Source: CAYYKK01 sp046351395 (GTDB taxonomy: Bacteria; Myxococcota_A; Polyangia; Polyangiales; Polyangiaceae). From it: 64,000 nucleotides of DNA. The stretch is from NCBI GenBank assembly GCA_046351395.1, contig JAXLYP010000007.1, positions 1-64,000 on the forward strand. The letters are read 5' to 3'. Both the position numbers and the translations under genes were made by a program. The notes beneath the pieces are model-generated. The model did not search any database, had not been told where the DNA came from, and saw nothing but the letters and a program-made list of their open reading frames with translations. This document shows positions 42,637 to 51,201 of this stretch, piece by piece; the first letter of the stretch is position 1; each line of letters starts with the position of its first letter.

Positions 42637-43274
42637 GACGTGGACTCCTCGCGGCCGCGCTCTTCCGTCGCCTCGGCCGCCGAGATCGCCTTCTTCAGAG
42701 CGGTGAGCGCGCGGTGCAGGACGACGTCGAACGTCGACGTCGACACGCCGAGCGCGGTCGCGACCTCGTCGCGGGTCTTCTCCTCGAGCACGCGCATCCG
42801 GATGGCGCGCTCGTAGCGCGGGTTCAGCTTCTTGAGCGCCGCCTCGACCTTCTCGCGGGCGCGCTCGCGATCGCGGGCCTCGAGGACCTCCACGTCGGGA
42901 CCGTTCGGCCCCACACGATCGGCCCGATCGATTTCGCGCGCGAGGTCGTCCGGCTCGAAGACGGTCTCCCGCTTCTTGGTCCTCAGGATGTCGAGCGCGA
43001 TCCGCAGGGCGACGACGCGGAGCCACGGGTAGACCCCGCAATCCTGCCACTCGTACTGCTCGAACCGCTCGACGACGCGGGCGTAGGTCTCGCCGAGCGC
43101 GTCCTGCGCGACGGCTTCACTGCCGAGCCGGGGAAGCAGCACCGAGCGGTACAGCACCGGGCCATACGTCCGGAGGATCTTCCCGAGCGCTGCCTTGTCG
43201 CCCTTCTTGGCGCGGTCGCACAGCTCGCGCTCGACGGCGGGGTCCAGCCTCGTGAACGCCACCCGCGCGACCAT
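42633..43274 (-). CDS. RNA polymerase sigma factor, ECF type
   Basis: 213 residues from ATG 43274, which has GGAG four bases upstream; the ATG at 43370 would add an uncharacteristic 32-residue leader. Region 2 spans KILRTYGPVLYRSVLLPRLG to VYPWLRVVALRIALDILRTK, and region 4 is in LNPRYERAIRMRVLEEKTRD and ALGVSTSTFDVVLHRAL. Both core-binding and -10/-35 recognition parts are present. The gene is directly followed by the putative anti-sigma factor, so it is probably kept inactive until a signal at the envelope. Confidence 0.85.
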   Translation of the reverse strand: MVARVAFTRLDPAVERELCDRAKKGDKAALGKILRTYGPVLYRSVLLPRLGSEAVAQDALGETYARVVERFEQYEWQDCGVYPWLRVVALRIALDILRTKKRETVFEPDDLAREIDRADRVGPNGPDVEVLEARDRERAREKVEAALKKLNPRYERAIRMRVLEEKTRDEVATALGVSTSTFDVVLHRALTALKKAISAAEATEERGREESTS

Positions 43275-43511
43275 ACCACTCCAGACCTTCCGGACCCAGA
43301 CGCCGGCCGAAAAAGCCGGAACCGGCACCGGAAGTGCGGGGGCTAGGTAGTGCATCGCGAGCGCCGTCACGTCAGCAAGAACGCGGCAACCCGCCGCACC
43401 TTACGGGGCTTGGCTGGCGTTGAATCTCCGCCCGCGTTTTTCGTCGCGCCACGCCCGACGCGGCAGGGGTGGACCGAGGCTCCGGTGGGGAGGGGGCACG
43501 ACGCGCGCCCG

Positions 43512-43551
43512 AGAGCACCGATCCCGCCCGTTTCAACAGGATCGGTGCTCT
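43512..43551. terminator. 13-bp hairpin at the end of rodA
   Basis: AGAGCACCGATCC and GGATCGGTGCTCT pair perfectly across a 14-base loop. The TAG stop of rodA (43550-43552) lies partly within the right arm. There is no T-run, so it may end or stabilise the mreB-to-rodA transcript by another mechanism. Confidence 0.6.
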
Positions 43552-44683
43552 AGAAGCGCTCGGGTCTCACGACGTTTCGACGGAGGGAGACGCTCATCAG
43601 GAACGCGAGGCCGAGCATGTTGTTGCTCACGCTGCTCCCGCCGTAGCTGAAGAGCGGCAGGGTGACGCCCACGACGGGCATGAGGCCGCACGTCATCGAG
43701 ACGTTGATGATCGTGTGCCAGAAGATCATCGCGGCGCAGCCCACGGAGAGCACCGCGCCGAAGCGATCGCGCGCCTGGGAGGCGATGCGGATCGACCAGA
43801 GCGCGAGGAACATGTAGAGGCCCATCAGCACGAGGCTGCCGGCGAACCCCCACTCCTCGGCGTAGACGGGGAAGGGGAAGTCCGTCGACTGTTCGCCGAT
43901 GAAGTTGAACTGGTTCTGCGTCCCCTTCAGGTAGCCCTGCCCGAAGAGCCCGCCGTTGCCGATCGCGATGCGGGACTGGTACGCGTGCCAGCCCTTGCCG
44001 AGCAGATCGGACTCCGGGTCGAGGAACACCTCGATGCGGTTCTTCTGGTAGCCGAGGAGGAGGTAGCTCCACATGAACCAGAGCGCGACCGTGGCGGTGC
44101 CGAGGAAGGTGAGCGCGCTCCGCGTTCGAAGCTTCGTGAGCGCTGCGATCGTGAGGAAGATGAAGGCATGCACGCACGCCGTGCCGAGATCCGGCTGCTT
44201 CAGGATCAGCACGAACGGGATGCCCGTGATGATCGCCGGCACGATGAGGTCCTTGAGGGATCGGCCCTCGTTCTTCGGGTCGTCGTGCAGGTACTTCGCG
44301 AGCGCGACGATGAGCCCGAGCTTCGTGAACTCGCTCGGCTGGAAGCGGAACGAACCGAACTCGATCCACCGGTGCGAGCCGCGCACGTCACGCGCGAAGA
44401 CGAACACGAGCACCAGGCTGAAGATGCCGATGCCGTAGATGACGTACGCGTACCGCTCGATGTGGCGGTAGTCGATCGCGCACAGGATCGCCCCGAAGAT
44501 GCCCGATCCGAGGAGCCAGTAGAGCTGGCTGATGTAGCGCTCCGCGACCGCGATCTGCTTCGGGTCCTTGAACACGCTCGTCGCGCTGTAGAGATTCAGC
44601 ACCCCGAGCAGCGCGATCAGGACGGCGCAGATGAAGAGCGGCCAGTCCATCCGCGAGAGCAGCGACTCGTTTGTATTTTTCAT
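43550..44683 (-). CDS. rodA: Rod-shape SEDS glycosyltransferase RodA
   Basis: 377 residues with about ten transmembrane helices, from ATG 44683 (MKNTNESLLSRMDW). SEDS-family motifs include HRWIEFGSFRFQPSEFTKLG (the catalytic-Asp-bearing loop region is later), LILKQPDLGTA, GGLFGQGYLKGTQNQFNFI and LPLFSYGGSS. RodA polymerises glycan strands with PBP2 during elongation. It follows mrdA in the mre/mrd order. A GGGGAC-GGA-GTCCCC hairpin covers its Shine-Dalgarno sequence, which may limit translation. Confidence 0.95.
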   Translation of the reverse strand: MKNTNESLLSRMDWPLFICAVLIALLGVLNLYSATSVFKDPKQIAVAERYISQLYWLLGSGIFGAILCAIDYRHIERYAYVIYGIGIFSLVLVFVFARDVRGSHRWIEFGSFRFQPSEFTKLGLIVALAKYLHDDPKNEGRSLKDLIVPAIITGIPFVLILKQPDLGTACVHAFIFLTIAALTKLRTRSALTFLGTATVALWFMWSYLLLGYQKNRIEVFLDPESDLLGKGWHAYQSRIAIGNGGLFGQGYLKGTQNQFNFIGEQSTDFPFPVYAEEWGFAGSLVLMGLYMFLALWSIRIASQARDRFGAVLSVGCAAMIFWHTIINVSMTCGLMPVVGVTLPLFSYGGSSVSNNMLGLAFLMSVSLRRNVVRPERF

Positions 44684-44699
44684 TGGGGACTCCGTCCCC
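44684..44699 (-). promoter_or_regulatory. Hairpin sequestering the rodA ribosome-binding site
   Basis: On the minus strand GGGGAC, GGA, GTCCCC form a 6-bp stem that holds GGAG, six bases before the ATG at 44683. Folding would hide the ribosome-binding site. A second copy with a GCA loop lies at 44775-44789. Confidence 0.5.
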
Positions 44700-44880
44700 T
44701 CGCGCCTTCGGCGCTCCCCCCGTGGGCGGCTGCCGCCCCCCATACGCGCCTTCGGCGCTCCCCCCGCACCAAACGGGGACTGCGTCCCCTTTTGGAATTC
44801 CCCTCTCGGACGCCTTCGGCGCAGAGTCGGACGCCTTCGGCGCAGGGTCGGACGCCGCCGAAGCTGCGATGCGTTCTTCT
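44700..44880. repeat. Array of short hairpin repeats between mrdA and rodA
   Basis: Two copies of GCGCCTTCGGCGC (44702-44714, 44746-44758) lie next to GGGCGG-CTG-CCGCCC (44724-44738). Two copies of TCGGACGCCTTCGGCGCAG (44806-44824, 44827-44845) and a partial third follow. No gene fits this 238-base gap. Confidence 0.75.
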
Positions 44881-44921
44881 CCTTCGCCCCGTTGCGGGGG
44901 GGTGGGGAGCGTCGAGGAACG

Positions 44922-46874
44922 TCACCTCACGCCTCGCTTGATCGGCTTGGCGGGCTTCGCGGGCTTCTTCTTGTCGGTGGGCTTGGCGTTCTTGCCCTCG
45001 ATCTCGTTCCACGCGGCGACGACTTGGAAGGCGACGGGGGCGGCGTGCTTGCCCCCGGTGCCGCCGTGCTCGACGAGGACGACGACGGCGATCTCGGGCG
45101 CGTCCGTGGGGGAATACCCCGCGAACCAGGCGTGGTCCTTCTTGAGGTACTCGAGGCGCTCCGCCTCCTCGCCGCGGACGACGCGGTGTCCGCCGACCTG
45201 CGCGGTGCCGGTCTTCCCCGCCATGTCGACGCCCTCGATGCGCGCCTTGCGCGCGGTGCCGCCCTCCTCGTTCACGCCCGCGTTCAGGGCCGAATGGATG
45301 AGGCGCACGTTCTCGGGGGCGATCTCGATCTGGCGCCGGACGTGCGGCGTGAACTCCTGGACCGTCGTCCCGTCGCTCGTCTCGACGGCGCGCACGAGCT
45401 GCGGCTCATAGAGCGTCCCGCCGTTCGCGAGCGCGACGTACGCCAGCGCAAGCTGGAGCACGCTCGCGGTCGTGGCGCCCTGGCCGATGGCAGCGTTCAG
45501 GCCGAAGCCGCGCTGGTACACGCCGTGGTTGTGGAGCGTCATCCACGCGCGCGTCGGCATGCGCCCCGTCACCTCGGCGTTGATGCCGACCCCCGTGCGC
45601 TGGCCGAAGCCGAACTGCTGCCCCATCTCGGCGATGAGGTCCTGCTCGACGCCGTAGTCCGCGACGAGCGTCCAGAAGTACACGTTGCAGCTCTCCGCGA
45701 TCGCGCGGTGCAGCGTCGTCGGTCCGTGGACGTGCGTGCACCCGAACGGCTTGCCGCGACCGAACTGCAGGAAGCCGTGGCAATTGATCGAGATGCGCGG
45801 GTTGATGAGCCCCTTCTCGAGCGCAGCGAGGGCGGTGAACGGCTTGAACGTCGATCCCGGCGGGTAGGCGCCGGCGACGGTCTTGTCGAGCGCGGGCTTC
45901 AGCGGGTCCGAGTAGATCTTTCGGAACGCGTCGCGGATGACCTGCTTGCCGCTCGCTCCCGAGAGGTCGCTCGGGTTGTACGAAGGCTTGGAGTAGAGCG
46001 CGAGGATGCGGCCCGTCCGGACCTCGACGACCGCGACGCCGCCCGCCTGCTCGCCCCGCATCGCCTTGTCGGCGGCCTTCTGGAGATCCGCGTCGATCGT
46101 GAGCCGCAGGTCCCGACCCGGGATGGGCTCCGTCTTCGCGTCGTCCCCGAGATCCGGCGCGGCCTCCGACTTGCGCTTCCTGCCGCGCGAGTCCACGAGG
46201 ATGCGCTCCCAGCCGCGCGTGCCTCGGAGGAAGTTCTCCCACTCGCGCTCGATCCCGGACGCGCCGATGCGGTCGCCCTCGATGTACCCCGCGGGGCGGA
46301 GCTTCGGCAGTTTGTCCCCGTCGACCTCCGCCATGTAGCCGAGCACGTGCGCGCCGACGTCCCCGTAGGGGTAGTAGCGGACAGGCACCGGCACCACCTC
46401 GACGCCCGGGAGCTCCGTCGCGTGATCGCGGATGATGCCCAGCGCGTCGCGCGAGATGTCCTCTTTGAGGAGGATCTGCTGGTCCTTCTTGTTCGCCTCC
46501 TGCTCGGCGCGGCGACGCGAGAGCAGCTCCTCGAGGCGGACCTTCTCCTCTTGTTGGATCCCGACGTACTCCGAGAGCTTCTGCCACGTCGTCGCCATGT
46601 CGATCTTTCGCGGCGACACGTAGAGGTTGTACGAGGCGCGGTTTCGCGCGAGCACCTTCTGGTTCCGATCGCGGATCACCCCGCGCGTCGTCGCGAGCGG
46701 CGTCTTGCGGACGATGTTGCCGAGCGCGATCGCGTGGTTCTCGTCGAAGTCGACCGCCTGCAGCTGGAACAGCCGAACCAGGATGCCGATGAACGCGAGC
46801 GCCATGAACATCGCGATCCAGCGGAAGCGCCGCCGGAACTCGGACGTGTCGGAGCGCTGGGCGAACAGGCTCAT
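44922..46874 (-). CDS. mrdA: Penicillin-binding protein 2 (elongasome transpeptidase)
   Basis: 650 residues. A short cytoplasmic tail and transmembrane helix (about 20-38) precede the pedestal domain (TTRGVIRDRNQKVLARN). The transpeptidase domain carries the three penicillin-binding motifs: S341-T-F-K344, S395-C-N397 and K554-T-G556. The Lys/Pro/Ala-rich tail (KPAKPAKPIKRGVR) is unusual but common in high-GC homologues. ATG 46874 overlaps the mreD stop by four bases. It cross-links new wall made by RodA. Confidence 0.95.
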   Translation of the reverse strand: MSLFAQRSDTSEFRRRFRWIAMFMALAFIGILVRLFQLQAVDFDENHAIALGNIVRKTPLATTRGVIRDRNQKVLARNRASYNLYVSPRKIDMATTWQKLSEYVGIQQEEKVRLEELLSRRRAEQEANKKDQQILLKEDISRDALGIIRDHATELPGVEVVPVPVRYYPYGDVGAHVLGYMAEVDGDKLPKLRPAGYIEGDRIGASGIEREWENFLRGTRGWERILVDSRGRKRKSEAAPDLGDDAKTEPIPGRDLRLTIDADLQKAADKAMRGEQAGGVAVVEVRTGRILALYSKPSYNPSDLSGASGKQVIRDAFRKIYSDPLKPALDKTVAGAYPPGSTFKPFTALAALEKGLINPRISINCHGFLQFGRGKPFGCTHVHGPTTLHRAIAESCNVYFWTLVADYGVEQDLIAEMGQQFGFGQRTGVGINAEVTGRMPTRAWMTLHNHGVYQRGFGLNAAIGQGATTASVLQLALAYVALANGGTLYEPQLVRAVETSDGTTVQEFTPHVRRQIEIAPENVRLIHSALNAGVNEEGGTARKARIEGVDMAGKTGTAQVGGHRVVRGEEAERLEYLKKDHAWFAGYSPTDAPEIAVVVLVEHGGTGGKHAAPVAFQVVAAWNEIEGKNAKPTDKKKPAKPAKPIKRGVR

Positions 46875-47395
46875 CGCGCCGCTTGCCCTTCGGTGGGCGC
46901 GTTGCCCGTCGTCGCGAGGTGGATCCGCTCGGCGATGCGGAACACGAACGGCGCGAACATCGCCGTCGCGATCGCGTCCGGGGGGATCACGGACGCGAGG
47001 GACCGCGCTCGCCCCGGATCGTTTCCGAGGATCGCGGTGAGGACCACGACCAAGATCCCCTGGAAGAGCGCGAACGCGAACGCGAGCGCGATCTTCGTGA
47101 GGAGCGTCTGCGCCGCGAGGCGCACGCCCGCGAGGCGCGACACGAAGAACGTCGCGACGCAGATCGACGTGAAGAGACCCACCGGCGCCGCCGCGAACAC
47201 GTCCAGCAAGTAGCCGAGCGTGAACGAGAGCGCGGCGCCCCGCGCGATCGAATACTCGTGAACGCCCATGAACAGGAGGAGCGGAAGCAGCAGGTTCGGC
47301 GTCGTCCCCGCGCGGATGCGATCGATGACCCAGTGCAGGTTGGACTGCAGGATCAGGAGGCCGATGCCGAACGCGAGGAAGGCGGAGTTGCGCAT
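46871..47395 (-). CDS. mreD: Rod shape-determining protein MreD
   Basis: 174 residues with five predicted transmembrane helices. The sequence is weakly conserved as usual for MreD; identity rests on length, topology (PNLLLPLLLFMGVHEYSIAR, GYLLDVFAAAPVGLFT) and its place between mreC and mrdA. It starts four bases after the mreC stop and its stop overlaps the mrdA start, so the genes are translated together. Confidence 0.85.
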   Translation of the reverse strand: MRNSAFLAFGIGLLILQSNLHWVIDRIRAGTTPNLLLPLLLFMGVHEYSIARGAALSFTLGYLLDVFAAAPVGLFTSICVATFFVSRLAGVRLAAQTLLTKIALAFAFALFQGILVVVLTAILGNDPGRARSLASVIPPDAIATAMFAPFVFRIAERIHLATTGNAPTEGQAAR

Positions 47396-47399
47396 GTCC

Positions 47400-48272
47400 T
47401 CACTTCTTCGGGGCCGGCGTCTCCGGCTGCGCCGAGAGGTCGGGCTTCGTCGACATCACCACGAGGACCTCCTCGAGCCGTGAGAAGTCGACGGTCGGCG
47501 TGCAGATGACCTGCTGGTAGATGCCGAAGTCGCGCTTGATGACCTTCGTCACCGTGCAGACGGGGATGCCCTTCGGAAAGCGCGCGCCGACGCCGCTCGT
47601 GACCATCAGGTCCCCGATCTCGACCTCGTCCGTGCGCTGGACGTACTGCACCGAGCACGCGTACTCGTGCTCGTCCCCCGTGCCGCTCGCGTAGCCCCGC
47701 GCGCCCGTGCGCTCGACGATCACGTCCACGCCGGAGCCCGCGTCCGCCACGAGCCGAACATCCACGGTGTCGCCGGAAGGGGGGTGGATCGTCGTCCCGA
47801 CGACCCCGTCCGGCGAGATCACCGGGAGGTTCTTGCCCACGTTGGACTTCGACTTGTCGAGCGTCACCCGGATCACCCGGAAGAAGTCGTTCGTGTTCTT
47901 CCCGATCACCACCGCGGTGACGACCTCGTCCGGGATCGTCTCCTTCAGCTCGAGGAGGCGCTTCAAGCGCTTGTTCTCGGACTCGAGCGACTCGAGCTGC
48001 CCGACGCGGTCGCGAAGGCGCGAGTTCTGGGACGCGAGGGACGCGTTGTCCTTCTTCACGTCGACCAGGTAGACGTAGTCGCCCCAGAGGTTCGAAACGC
48101 CGCGCGCCAACGTCGCCGCGGCGGCCTGGATCGGGGTCGCCACTTGGACGATGATCCGATCCGGTCCCGACGCCTGCTGGCGGGGATCGCGCATGCTCGC
48201 GCGGAGGAACCAGAACGGGACCGCCAGCGCGAGCACCACGATGACGACATCGCGGTACCGCTGGAACTTCAC
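47400..48272 (-). CDS. mreC: Rod shape-determining protein MreC
   Basis: 290 residues. A transmembrane helix near residues 8-25 is followed by a coiled coil (NASLASQNSRLRDRVGQLES, ESENKRLKRLLEL) and the two-barrel periplasmic domain, with KNLPVISPDGVVGTTIHPP and GDLMVTSGVGARFPKGIPV. It links MreB to PBP2/RodA. It is 336 bases downstream of mreB rather than directly abutting it. Confidence 0.95.
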   Translation of the reverse strand: MKFQRYRDVVIVVLALAVPFWFLRASMRDPRQQASGPDRIIVQVATPIQAAAATLARGVSNLWGDYVYLVDVKKDNASLASQNSRLRDRVGQLESLESENKRLKRLLELKETIPDEVVTAVVIGKNTNDFFRVIRVTLDKSKSNVGKNLPVISPDGVVGTTIHPPSGDTVDVRLVADAGSGVDVIVERTGARGYASGTGDEHEYACSVQYVQRTDEVEIGDLMVTSGVGARFPKGIPVCTVTKVIKRDFGIYQQVICTPTVDFSRLEEVLVVMSTKPDLSAQPETPAPKK

Positions 48273-48608
48273 GAGAGCCTCTTAGGGGGAGGGGAGCGGG
48301 CCCATGGACCCGCCTGATCGGCGATCAAGCCACATTCCAAGCTTCGATGCCATGTTCGTGGGGCGTTCTCCAGCCAGGCCCCAGTGGGACGAGAAAGCCG
48401 CGGACAGGGGGCAACGTTCACCCCTCGCGAGGCATTCCAGCCGTCCGCCCGAGCCTTCGGCTGCGAGAGGTCGGCTGGGGACAGGCCGCTCCTATCCGCC
48501 ATCGAGCGGCGGTCGTCAGCAACAAAACGCAATCGGTTTTTCCGGGCGCTCCGGGCAACCCTCGGGCCCCGGCGGAGCCGGTCGAGCCGCGACTCGATCG
48601 CGCCTGCG
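48273..48608. other. 336-base gap between mreB and mreC, no gene
   Basis: No ORF with protein-like character. It contains small GC-rich inverted repeats (for example CCGGC-TCC-GCCGG near 48565) and AAAAACCGATTGCG on the minus strand. A separate promoter for mreCD-mrdA-rodA could be here, but none is recognisable. Confidence 0.5.
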
Positions 48609-49643
48609 CTACCCGAGCGTGACTTCCTTCAGGAGCTCGAGGTGCTCGAGCGCCTTGCCGCTCCCGAGCACCACCGCGCTGATGGGGTCGTCGCACACCA
48701 TGACGGGGAGGCCGGTCTCCTCGCGGAGCAGCACGTCCAGGTTCTTGAGGAGCGCGCCGCCGCCCGTCAGGACGACGCCCTTGTCGACGATGTCCGCCGC
48801 GAGCTCGGGCGGCGTGCGCTCGAGCGCGACGAGGACCGCCTCCACGATGGAGTTGATCGGCTCTGCGAGCGACTCGCGCACCTCGTCCGAGTTCACGAGC
48901 ACGGTCTTCGGGATGCCCGCGACCATGTCCCGGCCCTTCACCTCCATCGTGATCGGTTGCTCGAGCGGGTACGCGTTGCCGGCCGTGATCTTGATGCGCT
49001 CGGCCGTCTGCTCGCCGATCGCCATGTTGTACTTGCGCTTGATGTAGCCCGTGATCGCCTCGTCCATCTTGTCGCCGGCGACGCGCACACTCTGCGAGTA
49101 CACGATGCCAGCGAGCGAAATCACCGCGACCTCCGTGGTTCCCCCGCCGATGTCGACGACCATGTTCCCGCTCGGCTCCGTGATCGGCAGCCCCGCGCCG
49201 ATCGCCGCGGCCATCGGCTCCTCGATCAGGTACACCTCGCGCGCGCCCGCGCTCTCCGCGCTCTCCTTCACCGCGCGCTTCTCGACCTCGGTGATCCCGA
49301 AGGGCACGCAGATGACGATCCTGGGCTTCACCAGCGTCCGTCGGTTCGACGCGCGGGCGATGAAGTAGCGGAGCATCGCCTCCGTGATTTCGAAGTCCGC
49401 GATGACGCCGTCCCGCAGCGGCCGCACCGCCTGGATGTGGTGCGGCGTGCGGCCGAGCATGTCCTTCGCCTCGCGACCCACCGCGAGGACCTTCTTGCCC
49501 CCGCGCTGATCGCGCTGCACGGCCACGACCGAGGGCTCGCACGACACGATGCCCTTGCCGCGAACGTAGATCAGAGTGGTCGCCGTCCCGAGATCGATCG
49601 CGAGATCGTTCGAGAAGAGACCCTGAACCCAGTCAAAAACCAC
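48609..49643 (-). CDS. mreB: Rod shape-determining actin MreB
   Basis: 344 residues beginning at GTG 49643, with GGAG four bases upstream. Actin-fold ATP-binding motifs are present: DLGTATTLIYVRGKG (phosphate 1), VDIGGGTTEVAVISL (phosphate 2) and VVLTGGGALLKNLD (adenosine). Length and motifs are typical. It forms membrane-bound filaments organising the elongasome encoded downstream. Promoter not identified. Confidence 0.97.
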   Translation of the reverse strand: MVFDWVQGLFSNDLAIDLGTATTLIYVRGKGIVSCEPSVVAVQRDQRGGKKVLAVGREAKDMLGRTPHHIQAVRPLRDGVIADFEITEAMLRYFIARASNRRTLVKPRIVICVPFGITEVEKRAVKESAESAGAREVYLIEEPMAAAIGAGLPITEPSGNMVVDIGGGTTEVAVISLAGIVYSQSVRVAGDKMDEAITGYIKRKYNMAIGEQTAERIKITAGNAYPLEQPITMEVKGRDMVAGIPKTVLVNSDEVRESLAEPINSIVEAVLVALERTPPELAADIVDKGVVLTGGGALLKNLDVLLREETGLPVMVCDDPISAVVLGSGKALEHLELLKEVTLG

Positions 49644-49766
49644 GAGCCTCCAGCTTCAGGGTGGACACCGTGCGCCGCCGGCGCACGGATGCCATCGACA
49701 GGAGCGTAGCCCGAGAGTCGAGCCAACGAGAACTTCGGAGGCGGCCCTACCGCACCGCCGCCACGA

Positions 49767-49928
49767 TCAACCCTTCGAGATCTTCCCTTCCTTGTGCTCG
49801 AAATGCTTCCGGCACGCAGGGCAGAACTTCTTGATCGCGAACTTCTCCGTCATCGTCCGCTTGTTCTTCGTGGTGTGGTAGTTCGCGCGGCTGCAGTTCG
49901 CGCACGTGAGCTTGATGACGTCTCGCAT
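49767..49928 (-). CDS. rpmG: 50S ribosomal protein L33
   Basis: 53 residues starting MRDVIKLTCANCSRANYHTT and ending HKEGKISKG. Both zinc-ribbon pairs (CANC, CPAC) are kept, so this is the zinc-binding C+ form. AGGAG lies ten bases before the ATG. It is too short for most ORF filters. It stands alone between mreB and the RRM gene, with a 273-base gap upstream. Confidence 0.95.
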   Translation of the reverse strand: MRDVIKLTCANCSRANYHTTKNKRTMTEKFAIKKFCPACRKHFEHKEGKISKG

Positions 49929-50138
49929 GATCTTTGGCTCCTGAGAGCGGCTCTATAGAACCGCGGAACGGCTGGCTCTAGTCGACAAGCAGCAAGAGCG
50001 CAACCGGATCGACTCCAGCGCGCTCTTCGCCGTCTTCCTACAGTGCTGTCTTCGCTGTCGGAGTCTGCCTTCCCTCGATGACGCCAGGATTGGGCCCAGC
50101 GCCACAGCAGGGGAGGCGAGACTAGGGAGCCGCGCGCA

Positions 50139-50156
50139 GGCGTAGTCTCCTACGCC
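50139..50156. other. 7-bp hairpin between the RRM gene and rpmG
   Basis: GGCGTAG, loop TCTC, CTACGCC: a perfect stem in the gap between the RRM gene and rpmG, with no T-run. It may be an mRNA-end structure. Confidence 0.35.
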
Positions 50157-50174
50157 GAGCACGGCGCCCGACGG

Positions 50175-50197
50175 ATCGCCTTCCCTGCGAAGGCGAT
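50175..50197 (-). terminator. Possible end hairpin of the RRM gene
   Basis: ATCGCCTTC, loop CCTGC, GAAGGCGAT: a perfect 9-bp stem that begins five bases after the stop of the RRM gene (minus strand). There is no T-run, so the terminator call is tentative. Confidence 0.5.
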
Positions 50198-50201
50198 GGG
50201 C

Positions 50202-51044
50202 CTAATCCTTGTCCCAGTCGTCGTTGCGGCCGCCATCCCACTCGTCCTTCGTGCGGCGGCCGCGGCCCCCGCCGTCCCCGTCGTGGTTGCGGCGCTTGTC
50301 GAACGTCTTCCTGGGTTGAGCCGGTGGCGAACCCGCGAACCGGTTCGGCGCTCCGCCGCTCGGCGGGCCACCGAAGTCCCGGCCGCTCGGGGGGCCGCCA
50401 TAGCCGCCGCTCGCGGGGCCCGTGTACCCACCGCCCGGACGGTCTCCCGCGGGGCGCTCGCCCTTCGGGTGGGCGAGGTTCACGACGAGCCGACGACCCC
50501 GGACGTCCACGCCCCGGAGAAGCTCGATCGCCGCCTTCGCCGACTCGGCGCTCGCCATCGTCACGAACCCGAACCCGCGCTTTCGCCCATCCGGGTCGGC
50601 GGGTAGGTGAACCCTCACCACCGGGCCCGCGCCCGTGCCGGTGATCATCGCCTCGACCTCTTCGACGGAGGTGTCGTACGGCAGGTTACCGACGTAGAGC
50701 GTCCGGTCGGGCGCCGCGGGACCACCCGCGCCGCCGCTCGCCGGGCCGCGCGTGCTCGTCGGACCACCGGCCTCTCGCTTCGGGGCTTCTGCCTGGAACG
50801 GCCGGACGGAGATCGACTTCCCGCCCTGGAACGATCCGTTCAGCGCCTCGAGCGCCGCTTGCGCTTCCTCGGACGTGTCGAGGGTCACGAAGCCGAAGCC
50901 ACGCGGCCGACCCGTCGCTCGATCCTTGGGGAGTGAGACCTCGACGACACGCCCGCCGGTGGCCTCGAACAACTGCTTGAGTACGTCTTCGTTAACGGTG
51001 TCCGGCAACCCAGCGACGAACAGCTTCCGCGAATCTTCAGCCAT
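50202..51044 (-). CDS. Two-RRM RNA-binding protein with Gly-rich tail
   Basis: 280 residues. Two RNA-recognition motifs: the first with RNP2 LFVAGL and RNP1 RGFGFVTL, the second with RNP2 LYVGNL and RNP1 RGFGFVTM. A Gly/Pro/Ala linker separates them, and the tail is Gly/Arg/Asp-rich (GGGYTGPASGGYGGPPSG, then RRNHDGDGGGRGRR). Myxobacterial and cyanobacterial RRM proteins are often cold-inducible RNA chaperones, but usually have one RRM. No RNA target is indicated. Confidence 0.9.
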   Translation of the reverse strand: MAEDSRKLFVAGLPDTVNEDVLKQLFEATGGRVVEVSLPKDRATGRPRGFGFVTLDTSEEAQAALEALNGSFQGGKSISVRPFQAEAPKREAGGPTSTRGPASGGAGGPAAPDRTLYVGNLPYDTSVEEVEAMITGTGAGPVVRVHLPADPDGRKRGFGFVTMASAESAKAAIELLRGVDVRGRRLVVNLAHPKGERPAGDRPGGGYTGPASGGYGGPPSGRDFGGPPSGGAPNRFAGSPPAQPRKTFDKRRNHDGDGGGRGRRTKDEWDGGRNDDWDKD

Positions 51045-51201
51045 CGAAATAACCCGTCGTTACCCACGTCGAAAAGTCAACTCGACTGCAACAGCATCCG
51101 CGTCGAGTTTTGTGTGAAGCAGAGAAGCACCGCGCGCGGCCGAATTGCCCACGTGGCACGGGAACGACCACGATAACTGGACGATTTCTGGCGTCAACAG
51201 C

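Noticed and set aside
43469..44941. 490-codon plus-strand ORF antisense to rodA
   Set aside because: Glu/Arg/Asp-rich shadow frame opposite a well-conserved membrane protein.
44631..47213. 860-codon plus-strand ORF antisense to mrdA and mreD
   Set aside because: It is a shadow of high-GC third-position bias: Arg/Glu/Asp/Leu-rich, without domains, while the minus strand encodes complete PBP2 and MreD.
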